Positions 54,786 through 63,979 of a stretch of DNA of 64,000 nt are shown one piece after another. Every line of letters begins with the position of its first letter. Position 1 is the stretch's first letter. Source of the stretch: Salinicola avicenniae (GTDB taxonomy: Bacteria > Pseudomonadota > Gammaproteobacteria > Pseudomonadales > Halomonadaceae); the NCBI RefSeq assembly GCF_023736115.1, contig NZ_JAKQZC010000007.1:98822-162821 (forward strand). The letters are read 5' to 3'. The notes beneath the pieces were generated by a model. The model was not told the DNA's origin. It saw only the letters and a program-made list of their open reading frames with translations, and searched no databases. A program made the translations under genes and the position numbers.

Positions 54786-54844
54786 CTAGCAATGCGCGGC
54801 CAAGCAAGACCAATATCGTTTGGTTAGGTCTATATATAACCAAA
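54786..54844 (-). promoter_or_regulatory. cysH upstream region with inverted repeat
   Basis: TTTGGTTA (54819-54826) and TAACCAAA (54837-54844) form an 8-base perfect inverted repeat around an AT-rich spacer, in a strikingly AT-rich stretch about 105 bases before cysH. TAGAGT on the minus strand (54786-54791) could be the -10. A CysB-binding role is plausible but CysB sites are poorly conserved. Confidence 0.4.
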
Positions 54845-54878
54845 TTATCTACAAGCGAGGTTCGGTTAAGCGATTTAA

Positions 54879-55664
54879 TTATGAATCGCCGAGCGAGCGC
54901 AGGGCGGACAGCGGTGTCACCCGGGGCGGCTCGCCGGTGGGCCACTCGACGTGTGCTTCGATTGCGTAGACGTCTCGCAGCCGCTCGGGAGTCAGGACTT
55001 CCCCGGGGGAGCCGCTGGTGACGGAGCGGCCCTCCTTGAGTACCCATAGGTGATCGGCAAAGCGGGCCGCCAGGTTGAGGTCGTGGATCGCGATGACCAG
55101 AATCGACTGCTCGCGTTGGGCAAAGCGTTGCAGGTAATCCAGCACCTGGAGCTGGTGATGCAGGTCCAGTGCGCTGGTCGGTTCGTCGAGCATCAGCAGG
55201 CGCGGCTGACGAACGATGGCCTGGGCGATGGCCACGCGTTGACGCTGTCCTCCGGAGAGCGCCGCCAGTTCGCGCTCGGCCAGCGGCGTCAGTTCAAGCG
55301 AATCGAGCGCGGATGCGACGGCGACGAGCGCGGCATCGCGCGCTTCGGCGATACGCAGGCGGCGTGCCAGCAGTACCGCTTCAAAGACAGAAAGGACTGC
55401 GCTGGAGCTCGTGTCCTGCGGCAGGTAATAAAGTGCACGCGAGCGCGCTTCCAGTGATTGGCTCGCCAACGAGGCGCCGTCCAGAGACAGGGCACCCTGG
55501 CCATGCTCGATACCGGCGATCGTCCTGAGCAGCGTCGATTTGCCGGCGCCGTTGGGGCCGATCAGCGCGGTGATCTCGCCGGGTTGGGCGCGCAGGCCGG
55601 AAACCTTCTGGAGAATGCGTGTTCCCCCGAGGTCGCAGGAGAGGCCGTCGAGCTGCAGTGTCAT
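54879..55664 (-). CDS. iron-siderophore/vitamin B12-type ABC transporter ATPase
   Basis: 261 residues. Walker A LIGPNGAGKSTLLR, signature LSGGQRQRVAIAQAI, Walker [17 protein letters not shown] and H-loop IHDLNLAARFADH, in the FecE/BtuD/HmuV style (YYLPQD Q-loop). It energises the FecCD-type permease encoded immediately upstream; the start codon overlaps that gene's stop (ATGA). The longer frame that continues through the permease gene is a shadow. Confidence 0.92.
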   Translation of the reverse strand: MTLQLDGLSCDLGGTRILQKVSGLRAQPGEITALIGPNGAGKSTLLRTIAGIEHGQGALSLDGASLASQSLEARSRALYYLPQDTSSSAVLSVFEAVLLARRLRIAEARDAALVAVASALDSLELTPLAERELAALSGGQRQRVAIAQAIVRQPRLLMLDEPTSALDLHHQLQVLDYLQRFAQREQSILVIAIHDLNLAARFADHLWVLKEGRSVTSGSPGEVLTPERLRDVYAIEAHVEWPTGEPPRVTPLSALRSLGDS

Positions 55665-56752
55665 CCCCAGATCTCCCGACGCGAACGCAGGATCAGCGAG
55701 ACGAAGAAGGGCAGGCCGATCAGCGCGGTCAGGATGCCGATAGGCAGCAGGATGCCGGGGATCAGGACTTTCGACAGAATCGAGGTCAGCGACAGGATGA
55801 GAGCGCCGGTGAGCGCCGACATGGGGAGAAACACGCGCTGATCCTCGCCGACCAGCAGGCGCGCGATATGCGGGCCGACCAGGCCGACGAAACCGATCGT
55901 TCCGACAAAGGCCACGGCGGTGGCGGCCAGCAGCGCGCAGCAGAGCAGCATGCGCAGCCGCAATTTGCCGACATCGATGCCCATCGCCTTCGCCTGCACG
56001 TCTCCCAGGCGCAGGGCGGTGAGTCGCCACTGGGCACGGAAGAAGAGCGGCAGGGTCACCCCCAGTGCCAGCGTCGCCAGGCCGACCTTTTCCCAGTCGG
56101 CCTTGCCGAGACTGCCGAGCGACCAGAACACCAGCTGCTGCAGGGATTCGGCCGAAGCCACGTACTGCAGGACGCCGAGCAGAGCGTTGAAGAAGAACAT
56201 GATGGCGATGCCCATCAGCACCATGGTCTGAATGTTCACCCCGCGCAGCCGGCCCAGTGCCCAGATCGCCAGCGAGGCGATCATCGCCAGTACGAAGGCG
56301 TTCGCCGTGACCAGCAGGGTGCCGGCGACCGGCAGGATGCCGAAACCCAGCACGATCGCCAGGGCCGCGCCGAAACTGGCTGCCGAGGAGATGCCCAGGG
56401 TGAACGGGTCGGCCAGCGGATTGTTGAGCAGGGTCTGCATCTCCGCGCCGGCGACGGCCAGGCTGGCGCCGACTACCACGGCCATCAAGGCGACCGGCAA
56501 GCGAATGTCCCAGACAATGACCTCGAGCACCCGCGACACTTCCCCGGGCATCGTCAGCGCCTTGACGACGTCGCCCAGTGAGTAGGCGCCCGGGCCGGTG
56601 GCCACGTCCGTCACCAGTGACAGCAGGGTAGCCAGCGCCATGGCAACGACCAGCCAGCGCTGACGCCGCTGGCGCCGCAGATAGCGGTCGATGGTCGAGC
56701 CACCCGGGTGGGCAATTCGTGGAGCGGTCGTGGCTTTCAAGGATTCGATCAT
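55661..56752 (-). CDS. FecCD-type ABC transporter permease
   Basis: 363 residues with about ten transmembrane helices. LWDIRLP-like VIVWDIRLPVALMAVVVGA, GAEMQTLLNNPLADPFTLGIS and GFVGLVGPHIARLLVGEDQR are hallmark FecCD/BtuC motifs. Probably imports ferric siderophore, heme or cobalamin with the adjacent ATPase. No binding-protein gene is in the cluster. A Fur-like site lies 44 bases upstream, within the end of pabB, so iron is the favoured substrate. An ATG 11 codons earlier is possible. Confidence 0.92.
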   Translation of the reverse strand: MIESLKATTAPRIAHPGGSTIDRYLRRQRRQRWLVVAMALATLLSLVTDVATGPGAYSLGDVVKALTMPGEVSRVLEVIVWDIRLPVALMAVVVGASLAVAGAEMQTLLNNPLADPFTLGISSAASFGAALAIVLGFGILPVAGTLLVTANAFVLAMIASLAIWALGRLRGVNIQTMVLMGIAIMFFFNALLGVLQYVASAESLQQLVFWSLGSLGKADWEKVGLATLALGVTLPLFFRAQWRLTALRLGDVQAKAMGIDVGKLRLRMLLCCALLAATAVAFVGTIGFVGLVGPHIARLLVGEDQRVFLPMSALTGALILSLTSILSKVLIPGILLPIGILTALIGLPFFVSLILRSRREIWG

Positions 56753-56793
56753 CGTGTGCCGGAAAAAGGGCCGAGGGTACTCCAAATTCGAGA

Positions 56794-58239
56794 TTATTGG
56801 GAATCGTTCTCGTCGTCGCGCGAATCGGCGCCATGCAGCGCGCGCATCAGATGGGCGATCTTGGCGATCGACTCCTGGTATTCCGCTTCCTCTTCCGAGT
56901 CCGCGACCACGCCGCCGCCGCCCCAGATATGCAGGGTGCCGGCATCCGCGACAAGCGTGCGAATGGCGATCGACGTGTCGAGGCGACCGCGGCGATCGAC
57001 GTAGCCAAGGCTGCCGCAGTAAACGCTGCGTCGGCTGGGCTCGAGTTCGTCGATGATCTGCATGGCGCGGTGTTTCGGCGCGCCGGTGATCGAACCGCCG
57101 GGAAACGCGGCTGAGAGCAGGTCCAGCGGCCTGGCATCGGCGGCCAGCTCCCCCTGGATGACGCTGACCAGGTGGTGCACGTTGGCGTAGCTCTCCAGGC
57201 CACAGAGCGTCGGCACGCGCACGCTGCCCGGTCGGCAGACGCGGCCGAGATCGTTGCGCAGCAGATCGACGATCATCACGTTCTCGGCGCGATCCTTGGG
57301 GCTGTCACGCAGTTCGTCGGCGAGCTGTCGATCCTGATCCGGTGTCGCGCCGCGTGGGCGGGTCCCCTTGATGGGCCGTGTCTCGACATGGCCGTCCCGG
57401 ATGCCGATGAACCGTTCCGGCGATAGCGAGAGAATGGCCTGGTCGTACCCGCCGAGGTAGCCGGCGAAGGGGGTGGGGGTCGCGCGACGCAGGCGACGAT
57501 AGGCCCGCCAGGGATCGCCGCGAAACGGGGCGGTGAAGCGCTGTGTCAGATTGATCTGGTAGCAGTCGCCGGCCGTCAGATAGTCGAGAACGCGGCGGAA
57601 GCGCTCGCCATAGGCTCCCCGCGTCAGATCGCTGGTGAAGTCGCCCTCGAGCTGGAAAGCTTCACCTGTCGGCGACGGTGTCGTCAGCCACTGGTGAACC
57701 TGCGCGCGTCGAGTGGCGCTGGCGACCAGCCAGCTCTGGGCGTTGTCATGATCCTGGATCAGCGCCCAGTCATAGAGGCCCAGTCGTGCTGCCGGCAGAG
57801 CGGGGCCGGGGCGCCTGTCGGGAGCCTCGGCGTCGGGACGGTGGCGCTCGCTCAGCGAGTAGCTCCAGTAGCCGAGCAGGCCGCCGAGAAAGGGCAGCTC
57901 GCGGTGGGCCGCCTCGAGGGAGGATGGCAATCTCGGCAGCCGGTGCGACAGACCGTGATCGAGCAGTGCCTGCTGCGCGGCGAACGGGTCGTCGGGCAGC
58001 GCGAGTGCGGGCTCGCAGCGGGTTACACCGTCCCGCGTGGTCAGGGTATGCAGCGGATCGCTTGTCAGGATGTCGAAGCGCCCGCCGGGAGCCTCGGGGC
58101 GGCCGCTGTCCAGCATGGCCGCGCCGGGACGCTGGCGCAGTCGCTCGAAGTAGACGGCAGGGTCGGCATGATAGGGAAGGGCGACGATTTCGAGCCGCGG
58201 TCTCGCGTCAGCCGGGGAGTCCTTTATCTCGGGAGTCAT
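56794..58239 (-). CDS. pabB: aminodeoxychorismate synthase component I
   Basis: 481 residues. Chorismate-binding fold with AGDCYQINLTQRF, ETRPIKGTRPRG (the Lys in PIKGT marks PabB; anthranilate synthases have PIAGT), DLLRNDLGRVC and FPGGSITGAPKHRAM. With PabA it makes 4-amino-4-deoxychorismate for folate. pabA is not adjacent. Divergent from the hydrolase gene with 88 bases between starts. Confidence 0.95.
   Translation of the reverse strand: MTPEIKDSPADARPRLEIVALPYHADPAVYFERLRQRPGAAMLDSGRPEAPGGRFDILTSDPLHTLTTRDGVTRCEPALALPDDPFAAQQALLDHGLSHRLPRLPSSLEAAHRELPFLGGLLGYWSYSLSERHRPDAEAPDRRPGPALPAARLGLYDWALIQDHDNAQSWLVASATRRAQVHQWLTTPSPTGEAFQLEGDFTSDLTRGAYGERFRRVLDYLTAGDCYQINLTQRFTAPFRGDPWRAYRRLRRATPTPFAGYLGGYDQAILSLSPERFIGIRDGHVETRPIKGTRPRGATPDQDRQLADELRDSPKDRAENVMIVDLLRNDLGRVCRPGSVRVPTLCGLESYANVHHLVSVIQGELAADARPLDLLSAAFPGGSITGAPKHRAMQIIDELEPSRRSVYCGSLGYVDRRGRLDTSIAIRTLVADAGTLHIWGGGGVVADSEEEAEYQESIAKIAHLMRALHGADSRDDENDSQ
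56796..56814. promoter_or_regulatory. Fur-box-like site upstream of the FecCD permease
   Basis: ATTGGGAATCGTTCTCGTC on the plus strand matches about 15 of 19 positions of the common Fur-box form AATGAGAATCGTTCTCATT. It overlaps the last codons of pabB and lies just upstream of the permease gene. It supports iron-repressed expression of the permease-ATPase pair. Confidence 0.6.
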
Positions 58240-58327
58240 TTCTCTCGTGAGTCATCATGCGCCGAGAACTTGTCGGTCGCGTTCGGGTGGCGGATGCTTG
58301 GCGGCGAGTGTAGCGGGAGTGACCACG

Positions 58328-59194
58328 ATGAGCGAGAGGTTTGCGTGTCGCGCGGGATGGTTGAAACGCGACGGTGGGCGGCTGCGCTGGCGTCATCTGC
58401 AGCGCCGAGAGTCGACGGTGGCATCCCGTCGGGGCTGCCTGTTGCTGCTGCACGGCGCGGGCGTCGGCGGCGAACCGACCTGGCTGCCGATGGTGCCTTA
58501 CCTGGAGGCCTGGGACAGTCTGTTGATCCCGGACCTGCGTGGTACCGGGGAGACGGTCATCGGTGCCGACGAGGGCTTTACGCTGGAGCACGTCGTGGCG
58601 GACGTCGAGGCGCTGCTGGCCCTATTCGGTACGGTGCGATGCGATGTGGCGGGTTACTCCTTTGGTGGATTGGTGGCGATGGCGTTGAAGCAACAGCTGC
58701 CGGCAACGATCGAGAGGACCTTCCTGCTGGAGCCCGCCATGCTGGAGCGCGCCGAAGCGGGCGCGATGCAAGAGATCGCACAAGCCTACCGGGACGCCGC
58801 CGCGGACATGGGTCGTCCCGAGACGCGCGACCTCGGCCTGGACCGTTTTCTGGATCTCGTGGCGCCCCGGCGCCTGCGTCATCCGGTTGCCGAACGCGTG
58901 ACCCGAGAGCGTCTTCTCGCGCGGCCATTGGGGTTGGCCGGGGCATTGGCGTGTATCGCCGAGACGATCGTTGCCGGGGACCGCGAAGTCCTGATGGCGT
59001 CGCAGCACGATGTCATCACACTGGTAGGCGGGAGAAGCGACACGGCACTACAGGAGTGCCACCGCTGGCTGGCGGAGACGAGGCCAGCATGGACGTGTCG
59101 CGTCATTCCAGGGGCCGATCACGCCTTGCCTTATCAGAAGCCGCGCCGCGTCGGGCGGCTGCTGTCGAGTGAGGCCACCAGCATCGACGCCTAA
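58328..59194 (+). CDS. alpha/beta hydrolase
   Basis: 288 residues. LLLLHGAGVGGEPTW oxyanion-hole region, nucleophile elbow GYSFGG (Ser111), and C-terminal His in GADHALP. Substrate unknown. GGGAG lies 8 bases before the ATG; the frame extends upstream to 58247 without support. Its stop codon runs into the ATTGTCGACAAT palindrome belonging to the next regulator. Confidence 0.85.
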   Translation: MSERFACRAGWLKRDGGRLRWRHLQRRESTVASRRGCLLLLHGAGVGGEPTWLPMVPYLEAWDSLLIPDLRGTGETVIGADEGFTLEHVVADVEALLALFGTVRCDVAGYSFGGLVAMALKQQLPATIERTFLLEPAMLERAEAGAMQEIAQAYRDAAADMGRPETRDLGLDRFLDLVAPRRLRHPVAERVTRERLLARPLGLAGALACIAETIVAGDREVLMASQHDVITLVGGRSDTALQECHRWLAETRPAWTCRVIPGADHALPYQKPRRVGRLLSSEATSIDA

Positions 59195-59205
59195 TTGTCG
59201 ACAAT
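59194..59205. promoter_or_regulatory. GntR-type operator palindrome, distal
   Basis: ATTGTCGACAAT, a perfect 12-base palindrome sharing the ATTGT/ACAAT half-sites with the proximal palindrome at 59312. It begins at the last base of the hydrolase stop codon. Confidence 0.65.
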
Positions 59206-59265
59206 GAGGTTCATGTTTCGAGATGGTATCAGACCAAAGATGCGGTGACTGCGACGTTTTTACCG

Positions 59266-59294
59266 TTGCGACGCCCTTGCTTCGATCCTATGAT
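59266..59294 (+). promoter_or_regulatory. sigma70 promoter of the GntR-prpBCD operon
   Basis: TTGCGA (59266-59271), 17-base spacer, TATGAT (59289-59294). Predicted start near 59301, so the proximal palindrome at 59312-59323 lies over the early transcribed region, a good position for repression. Confidence 0.7.
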
Positions 59295-59311
59295 GAGCCC
59301 AATTGTCTTTA

Positions 59312-59323
59312 ATTGTTAACAAT
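59312..59323. promoter_or_regulatory. GntR-type operator palindrome, proximal
   Basis: ATTGTTAACAAT, a perfect 12-base palindrome located just after the predicted transcription start and 8 bases before the GntR start codon. An extra half-site ATTGTC occurs at 59302. The spacing from the distal copy, about 118 bases centre to centre, would allow looping. Confidence 0.7.
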
Positions 59324-59330
59324 CGAGCCC

Positions 59331-60077
59331 ATGTCTTCTTCCGATAATCAGGATCCGGATACCGAGCTGCCAGTGGTGCGTACGCTGGCCGAGCGAGTCT
59401 TTCATCAATTGCAGCGCGCCATTGTACGTGGCGAGCTGCCGCCGGGTACCCGTATCACCGAACCCGAACTCTCCAGTCACTACGGTATCTCGCGTGGCCC
59501 GCTGCGAGAAGCCATGCGGCGGCTGGAGACCTACCGTCTGATCGAGCGCGTGCCGCATGTCGGTGCGCGTGTCGTCAAGCTGTCGATGGATGAGCTTCTG
59601 GAGCTTTTCGATGTGCGTGAAGCGCTCGAAAGCATGGCCGCTCGTCTGGCCGCCCGCTACATGACGTCCGAGGAAATTGCCGGATTGCGTGAAGTGCTGG
59701 CTTTTCACGAGCGTCAGGAGGGGCTCTCCAGTGGGGAGGCCTACTATCAGCGTGAAGGGGATCTCGACTTCCACTACCGCATTGTCCAGGGCAGCCACAA
59801 CCGCATGCTGGTCACGCTGTTATGCGACGACCTCTATTATCTGGTGCGTCTGTATCGGACGCAATTCAGCGCCAAGGGCTCCCGGCCACAGCGCGCTTTC
59901 GTCGAGCACCATCGGATCGTGGATGCGATCGAGAGCGGTGATGCCGAGCTGGCGGAGCTGCTGATGCGCCGACACGTCAGCGCGTCGCGCGAGAACGTGG
60001 CGGCACGCTATGCCCGCGCGCTAGGGGATAGTGACGATGGCGTCGTCGACGCCCACACCGCGAGGAATGAATCATGA
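59331..60077 (+). CDS. GntR family (FCD) regulator of the prp operon
   Basis: 248 residues. Winged helix-turn-helix with [40 protein letters not shown] split across residues 25-65 and an FCD ligand-binding domain with [18 protein letters not shown] and metal-binding His positions ([20 protein letters not shown]). It precedes prpB with ATGA overlap. Likely represses prpBCD until a methylcitrate-cycle intermediate binds. This replaces the sigma54 activator PrpR of enterics. A TTG at 59313 is an alternative start but overlaps the operator. Confidence 0.92.
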   Translation: MSSSDNQDPDTELPVVRTLAERVFHQLQRAIVRGELPPGTRITEPELSSHYGISRGPLREAMRRLETYRLIERVPHVGARVVKLSMDELLELFDVREALESMAARLAARYMTSEEIAGLREVLAFHERQEGLSSGEAYYQREGDLDFHYRIVQGSHNRMLVTLLCDDLYYLVRLYRTQFSAKGSRPQRAFVEHHRIVDAIESGDAELAELLMRRHVSASRENVAARYARALGDSDDGVVDAHTARNES

Positions 60078-60958
60078 CCCGACAAAGTCCGGGCGCGCGT
60101 TTTCGCGCTGCGCTGTCGACCCATCGACCCTTGCCGATCGTCGGCGCGATCAATGCCTACAGCGCGATGATGGCACAGGCCGTCGGTCACCCCGCGCTCT
60201 ATCTTTCCGGTGGGGGTGTGGCCAACGCCTCCTATGGCTTGCCCGATCTCGGCATGACCACGCTGAACGATGTCGTCGAAGACGCGCGCCGCATCACCGG
60301 GGCCAGCGATCTGCCGTTGCTGGTGGATATCGATACCGGCTGGGGCGGGGCGTTCAATATCGCGCGCACCGTCAAGGAGATGGAGCGTGCCGGCGTGGCG
60401 GCCGTGCATCTCGAGGATCAGGTCGCGCAGAAACGCTGTGGACACCGGCCCAACAAGGAGATCGTGTCGCAGGCGGAGATGGTCGATCGGATCAAGGCGG
60501 CAGCGGATGCCCGGACGGACAGCGACTTCTATCTGATTGCGCGCACCGATGCGTTTCAGAAGGAAGGGCTGGCTGCTGCGGTCGACCGGGCGAATGCCTG
60601 TGTCGCTGCCGGTGCGGATGCGATCTTTGCCGAAGCGGTGCACACGTTGGATGACTACCGCGCCTTCTGCGAAGGAGTCGAGGCGCCGATTCTGGCCAAT
60701 ATCACCGAGTTTGGCGCGACACCGCTATTCTCGCAGGAGGAGCTGGCCGGGGTAGGGTGCCGAATGGTGCTGTACCCGCTTTCCGCGTTCCGGGCGATGA
60801 ACGCGGCGGCGCTGCAGGTCTATCAGGATATCCACGACAAGGGGCACCAGCGCGACGTGGTGGCGTCGATGCAGACTCGCGACGCGCTGTATGAATTTCT
60901 CGGTTACCACGCCTACGAGCGCAAGCTCGATGAACTCTTCGAGAAAGGCCGCAGCTAA
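60074..60958 (+). CDS. prpB: 2-methylisocitrate lyase
   Basis: 294 residues, isocitrate lyase superfamily. Catalytic motif [10 protein letters not shown] (Lys120-Cys122-His124), metal-binding [11 protein letters not shown] and HLEDQV, and the N-terminal [17 protein letters not shown] typical of PrpB. It splits 2-methylisocitrate to pyruvate and succinate in the final step of the methylcitrate cycle. ATGA overlap with the regulator gene. Confidence 0.97.
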   Translation: MTRQSPGARFRAALSTHRPLPIVGAINAYSAMMAQAVGHPALYLSGGGVANASYGLPDLGMTTLNDVVEDARRITGASDLPLLVDIDTGWGGAFNIARTVKEMERAGVAAVHLEDQVAQKRCGHRPNKEIVSQAEMVDRIKAAADARTDSDFYLIARTDAFQKEGLAAAVDRANACVAAGADAIFAEAVHTLDDYRAFCEGVEAPILANITEFGATPLFSQEELAGVGCRMVLYPLSAFRAMNAAALQVYQDIHDKGHQRDVVASMQTRDALYEFLGYHAYERKLDELFEKGRS

Positions 60959-60974
60959 GCGGCGGGAGGCGATG

Positions 60975-62096
60975 ATGGCGGAAGCGATCAAGAGCACCGG
61001 GTTGAGAGGACAGAGCGCCGGGGCCACCGCGCTCTGTACGGTCGGCAAGAGCGGCTCAGGGCTGACCTATCGCGGTTACGACATTCAGACGCTGGCGGAG
61101 AACGCGCGCTTCGAGGAGGTTGCCTATCTGCTGCTCGAAGGCGAGTTGCCGACGCCGGCAGCGCTGGAGACTTTCATCGCCAACCTCAAGCGTCGCCGGG
61201 GCCTGCCCGATCCCTTGAAGCGCGTGCTGGAGCAGATTCCCTCGGATACGCATCCCATGGACGTGCTGCGCACCGGCACATCGATGCTCGGGACGCTCGA
61301 GACCGAGCAGCGCATGGAGGATCAGCAGCGTCATGCCGAGCGGCTCTTGGCCGTCATGCCCTCGATCCTCAACTACTGGTATCGCCACTCCCACTTCGGT
61401 GAGCGGATCGAGACCGAGACCGATGACGACTCGGTAGGGGGGCATTTCCTGCATCTGTTGCATGGCAAGCCGGCATCCGACCTGCACGCGCGGGTGATGA
61501 ATGTCTCGCTGATTCTCTACGCGGAGCACGAGTTCAACGCCTCGACCTTCACGGCGCGAGTTTGCGCGTCGACGCTGTCCGATCTGCACAGTTGTGTGAC
61601 CGGGGCGATCGGGTCGCTACGCGGACCTTTGCATGGAGGGGCCAACGAGGCGGCCATGGAGATGATCAGTCGCTGGTCGGCGCCGGACGAGGCGGAGCGG
61701 CAGATTCTCGCGATGCTCGAGCGCAAGGACAAGATCATGGGCTTCGGACACGCTATCTATCGCGAGTCGGACCCGCGCAATGCGATCATCCAGCAGTGGG
61801 CAAAACGGCTGGCGGACGACGTTGGCGATACGCATCTCTACGCGGTATCCGAACGTGTGGATCAGGTGATGTGGCGCGAAAAGAAACTGTTTCCGAACGC
61901 CGACTTCTACCACGCTAGCGCTTATCACTTCATGGGCATCCCGACCAAATTGTTTACGCCGATTTTCGTCTGCTCGCGCCTGACGGGATGGTGCGCCCAT
62001 GTGTTCGAGCAACGTGCCAACAACCGTATCATTCGGCCTAGCGCGGATTATGTCGGCCCCGAGCAGCGCGACTGGGTGCCGCTCGAGGCGCGCTGA
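60975..62096 (+). CDS. prpC: 2-methylcitrate synthase
   Basis: 373 residues, citrate synthase fold of the short (dimeric) type. SGLTYRGYDIQTLAE, catalytic His in RGPLHGGANEAAM and GFGHAIYRESDPR, and RPSADYVGP near the C-terminus. Condenses propionyl-CoA with oxaloacetate. GGAGG 5 bases before the second of two adjacent ATGs supports 60975; the first at 60972 is possible. Confidence 0.96.
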   Translation: MAEAIKSTGLRGQSAGATALCTVGKSGSGLTYRGYDIQTLAENARFEEVAYLLLEGELPTPAALETFIANLKRRRGLPDPLKRVLEQIPSDTHPMDVLRTGTSMLGTLETEQRMEDQQRHAERLLAVMPSILNYWYRHSHFGERIETETDDDSVGGHFLHLLHGKPASDLHARVMNVSLILYAEHEFNASTFTARVCASTLSDLHSCVTGAIGSLRGPLHGGANEAAMEMISRWSAPDEAERQILAMLERKDKIMGFGHAIYRESDPRNAIIQQWAKRLADDVGDTHLYAVSERVDQVMWREKKLFPNADFYHASAYHFMGIPTKLFTPIFVCSRLTGWCAHVFEQRANNRIIRPSADYVGPEQRDWVPLEAR

Positions 62097-62174
62097 GTCG
62101 GTGCGTGCCGTTCATCGGCGGGGTGTCGGCTTTGCGGCGTCCCGTCTCCATTTCGTGTGTGAGGACGTCGTGTC

Positions 62175-63659
62175 ATGAGCAGCAATGTCGATCTCAACCA
62201 GCGACCCGACTACGATCCCGAGCTGCAGGCGATTGCCGACTACGTGCTCGGTTATCGCGTGGAGAGCCGGGAGGCGTTGCATACCGCGCGCAACTGTCTG
62301 ATGGATACCCTGGGTTGCGGTCTGCTGGCGCTGCGCTTTCCCGAGTGCACCAAGCATCTGGGGCCGCTCGCCGAAGGGACCATTGTGCCGGCGGGGGCGC
62401 GGGTGCCGGGAACGCAGCTACGGCTCGACCCGGTCAAGGCCGCCTGGGATATCGGCTGCCTCATTCGCTGGCTCGACTACAACGATACCTGGCTGGCGGC
62501 CGAGTGGGGGCACCCCTCCGACAACCTGGGCGGCATCCTGGCCGTCGCCGACTACCTTTCTCAGCGGCGCCTGGCTCGTGGCGAAGCGCCGCTGACCATG
62601 CGCGACGTGCTGGAAGCCATGATCATGGCGCACGAAGTCCAAGGGGTGTTGGCGCTCGACAACGCTTTCAACCGCGTTGGGCTCGATCATGTCGTCCTGG
62701 TCAAGGTCGCCTCGACCGCGGTGGTCGCCAAGCTGATGGGCGCCAATCGCGCGCAACTGCTCTCGGCGCTATCCCACGCGTTTGTCGACGGCCAGAGCCT
62801 GCGTACCTATCGGCATGCGCCGAATGCCGGCTCGCGCAAGAGCTGGGCCGCAGGAGACGCCACCTCTCGTGCCGTGCGCCTGGCCGATATTGCATTGCGT
62901 GGCGAGATGGGGGTGCCGGGCGTGCTGTCGGCGCCACAATGGGGCTTTTATGATGTCCTGTTCAGCAAGACCAACCGAGACCAGAAGGTGAAGCCGGAAG
63001 GCGAGCGGCAGTTCCGGGTGCCTCAGGCCTATGGCACCTATGTCATGGAAAATGTCCTGTTCAAGATCAGCTTCCCGGCAGAGTTTCATGCCCAGACGGC
63101 CGCCGAGGCCGCGGTGCTGCTGCATCCCCAGGTGCGCGAACGGCTCGATCAGATCGATCGCATCGTGGTGACCACGCATGAGTCGGCGATCCGCATCATT
63201 TCCAAGGTAGGGGAGCTCGCCAATCCGGCCGACCGCGATCACTGCCTGCAGTACATGATCGCCGTGCCGCTGGCGTTCGGTGACCTGACTGCCGAGCATT
63301 ACGAAGATGGCTTCCATCGACGTCATCCGATCATCGATGCGTTGCGCGACAGGATGGAGGTCAAGGAAGACGTACGTTACACGCGTGAATACCTGGAGCC
63401 GGACAAGCGCTCGATCGCCAATGCGATCCAGGTCTTCTTCAAGGACGGCTCGTCGACGGAACAGGTCGCCGTCGAATACCCGTTAGGGCACCGCCGCCGC
63501 CGAGCCGAGGGGATCCCGAAGCTCGAGGAGAAGTTTCGCGCCAACCTTGCGACACGCTTTCCGCCGGGGCGTTGCGAGACACTCGATGCACTGTGCCGCG
63601 ACCAGGCGCGACTGGAAGCGACGTCCGTCGCGACATTCATGGATCTGTGGGTGATATGA
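62175..63659 (+). CDS. prpD: 2-methylcitrate dehydratase
   Basis: 494 residues, MmgE/PrpD family. [45 protein letters not shown] and AWDIGC-type segments, plus the [15 protein letters not shown] motif, identify PrpD of the iron-independent type. It converts methylcitrate to 2-methyl-cis-aconitate. Last gene of GntR-prpBCD; no prpE or acnD-prpF follows. Confidence 0.97.
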   Translation: MSSNVDLNQRPDYDPELQAIADYVLGYRVESREALHTARNCLMDTLGCGLLALRFPECTKHLGPLAEGTIVPAGARVPGTQLRLDPVKAAWDIGCLIRWLDYNDTWLAAEWGHPSDNLGGILAVADYLSQRRLARGEAPLTMRDVLEAMIMAHEVQGVLALDNAFNRVGLDHVVLVKVASTAVVAKLMGANRAQLLSALSHAFVDGQSLRTYRHAPNAGSRKSWAAGDATSRAVRLADIALRGEMGVPGVLSAPQWGFYDVLFSKTNRDQKVKPEGERQFRVPQAYGTYVMENVLFKISFPAEFHAQTAAEAAVLLHPQVRERLDQIDRIVVTTHESAIRIISKVGELANPADRDHCLQYMIAVPLAFGDLTAEHYEDGFHRRHPIIDALRDRMEVKEDVRYTREYLEPDKRSIANAIQVFFKDGSSTEQVAVEYPLGHRRRRAEGIPKLEEKFRANLATRFPPGRCETLDALCRDQARLEATSVATFMDLWVI

Positions 63660-63754
63660 GACGGATGGCGGGGCGCTATTGCGCGGCAAGCACCGCCACG
63701 CACGGGTTTTGGCTAAAGTCTTACAAGAGAAGCGAACTTTTTGGCAAACAGGCC

Positions 63755-63783
63755 TTGCCAAGTCGGCGTTGGGTCCGTAAAGT
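63755..63783 (+). promoter_or_regulatory. tandem promoter P1
   Basis: TTGCCA (63755-63760), 17-base spacer, TAAAGT (63778-63783). First of three similarly oriented promoters in the 341-base region after prpD. Confidence 0.55.
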
Positions 63784-63863
63784 ACGCATCCGCTGACGAC
63801 GAGACAGGGTTTCGACGGCAGTGAAGAAGAAAGCCAAGCGTTTGATTTGATTGAATAAATCAC

Positions 63864-63891
63864 TTGACGCGACGCAGCAAAGCCGTAAAAT
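63864..63891 (+). promoter_or_regulatory. tandem promoter P2
   Basis: TTGACG (63864-63869), 16-base spacer, TAAAAT (63886-63891), followed by GCTCGCC, a GC-rich discriminator. AT-rich sequence at 63841-63860 resembles an UP element. Confidence 0.7.
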
Positions 63892-63912
63892 GCTCGCCTC
63901 TTCTTCAGGATC

Positions 63913-63926
63913 GACTCCACGGAGTC
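63913..63926 (+). other. short perfect palindrome between P2 and P3
   Basis: GACTCC-AC-GGAGTC, a 6-base stem in the P2 transcript leader. Possible leader hairpin; function unknown. Confidence 0.4.
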
Positions 63927-63951
63927 ACGCAGGATTCAGCACAGAAAAACG

Positions 63952-63979
63952 TTGACATCTTCGCCAGGATCCTTAGAAT
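63952..63979 (+). promoter_or_regulatory. tandem promoter P3
   Basis: TTGACA (63952-63957), 16-base spacer, TAGAAT (63974-63979), then ACGCCACTCC. Consensus -35, 16-base spacing and GC-rich discriminator are typical of rRNA or tRNA operons. The gene it drives begins beyond the window. Confidence 0.8.

Noticed and set aside
54879..56834. 651-codon frame that appears to fuse a permease-length region to the ATPase
   Set aside because: The first part is out of frame with the FecCD permease and lacks membrane helices; only the last 261 codons are the real ATPase.
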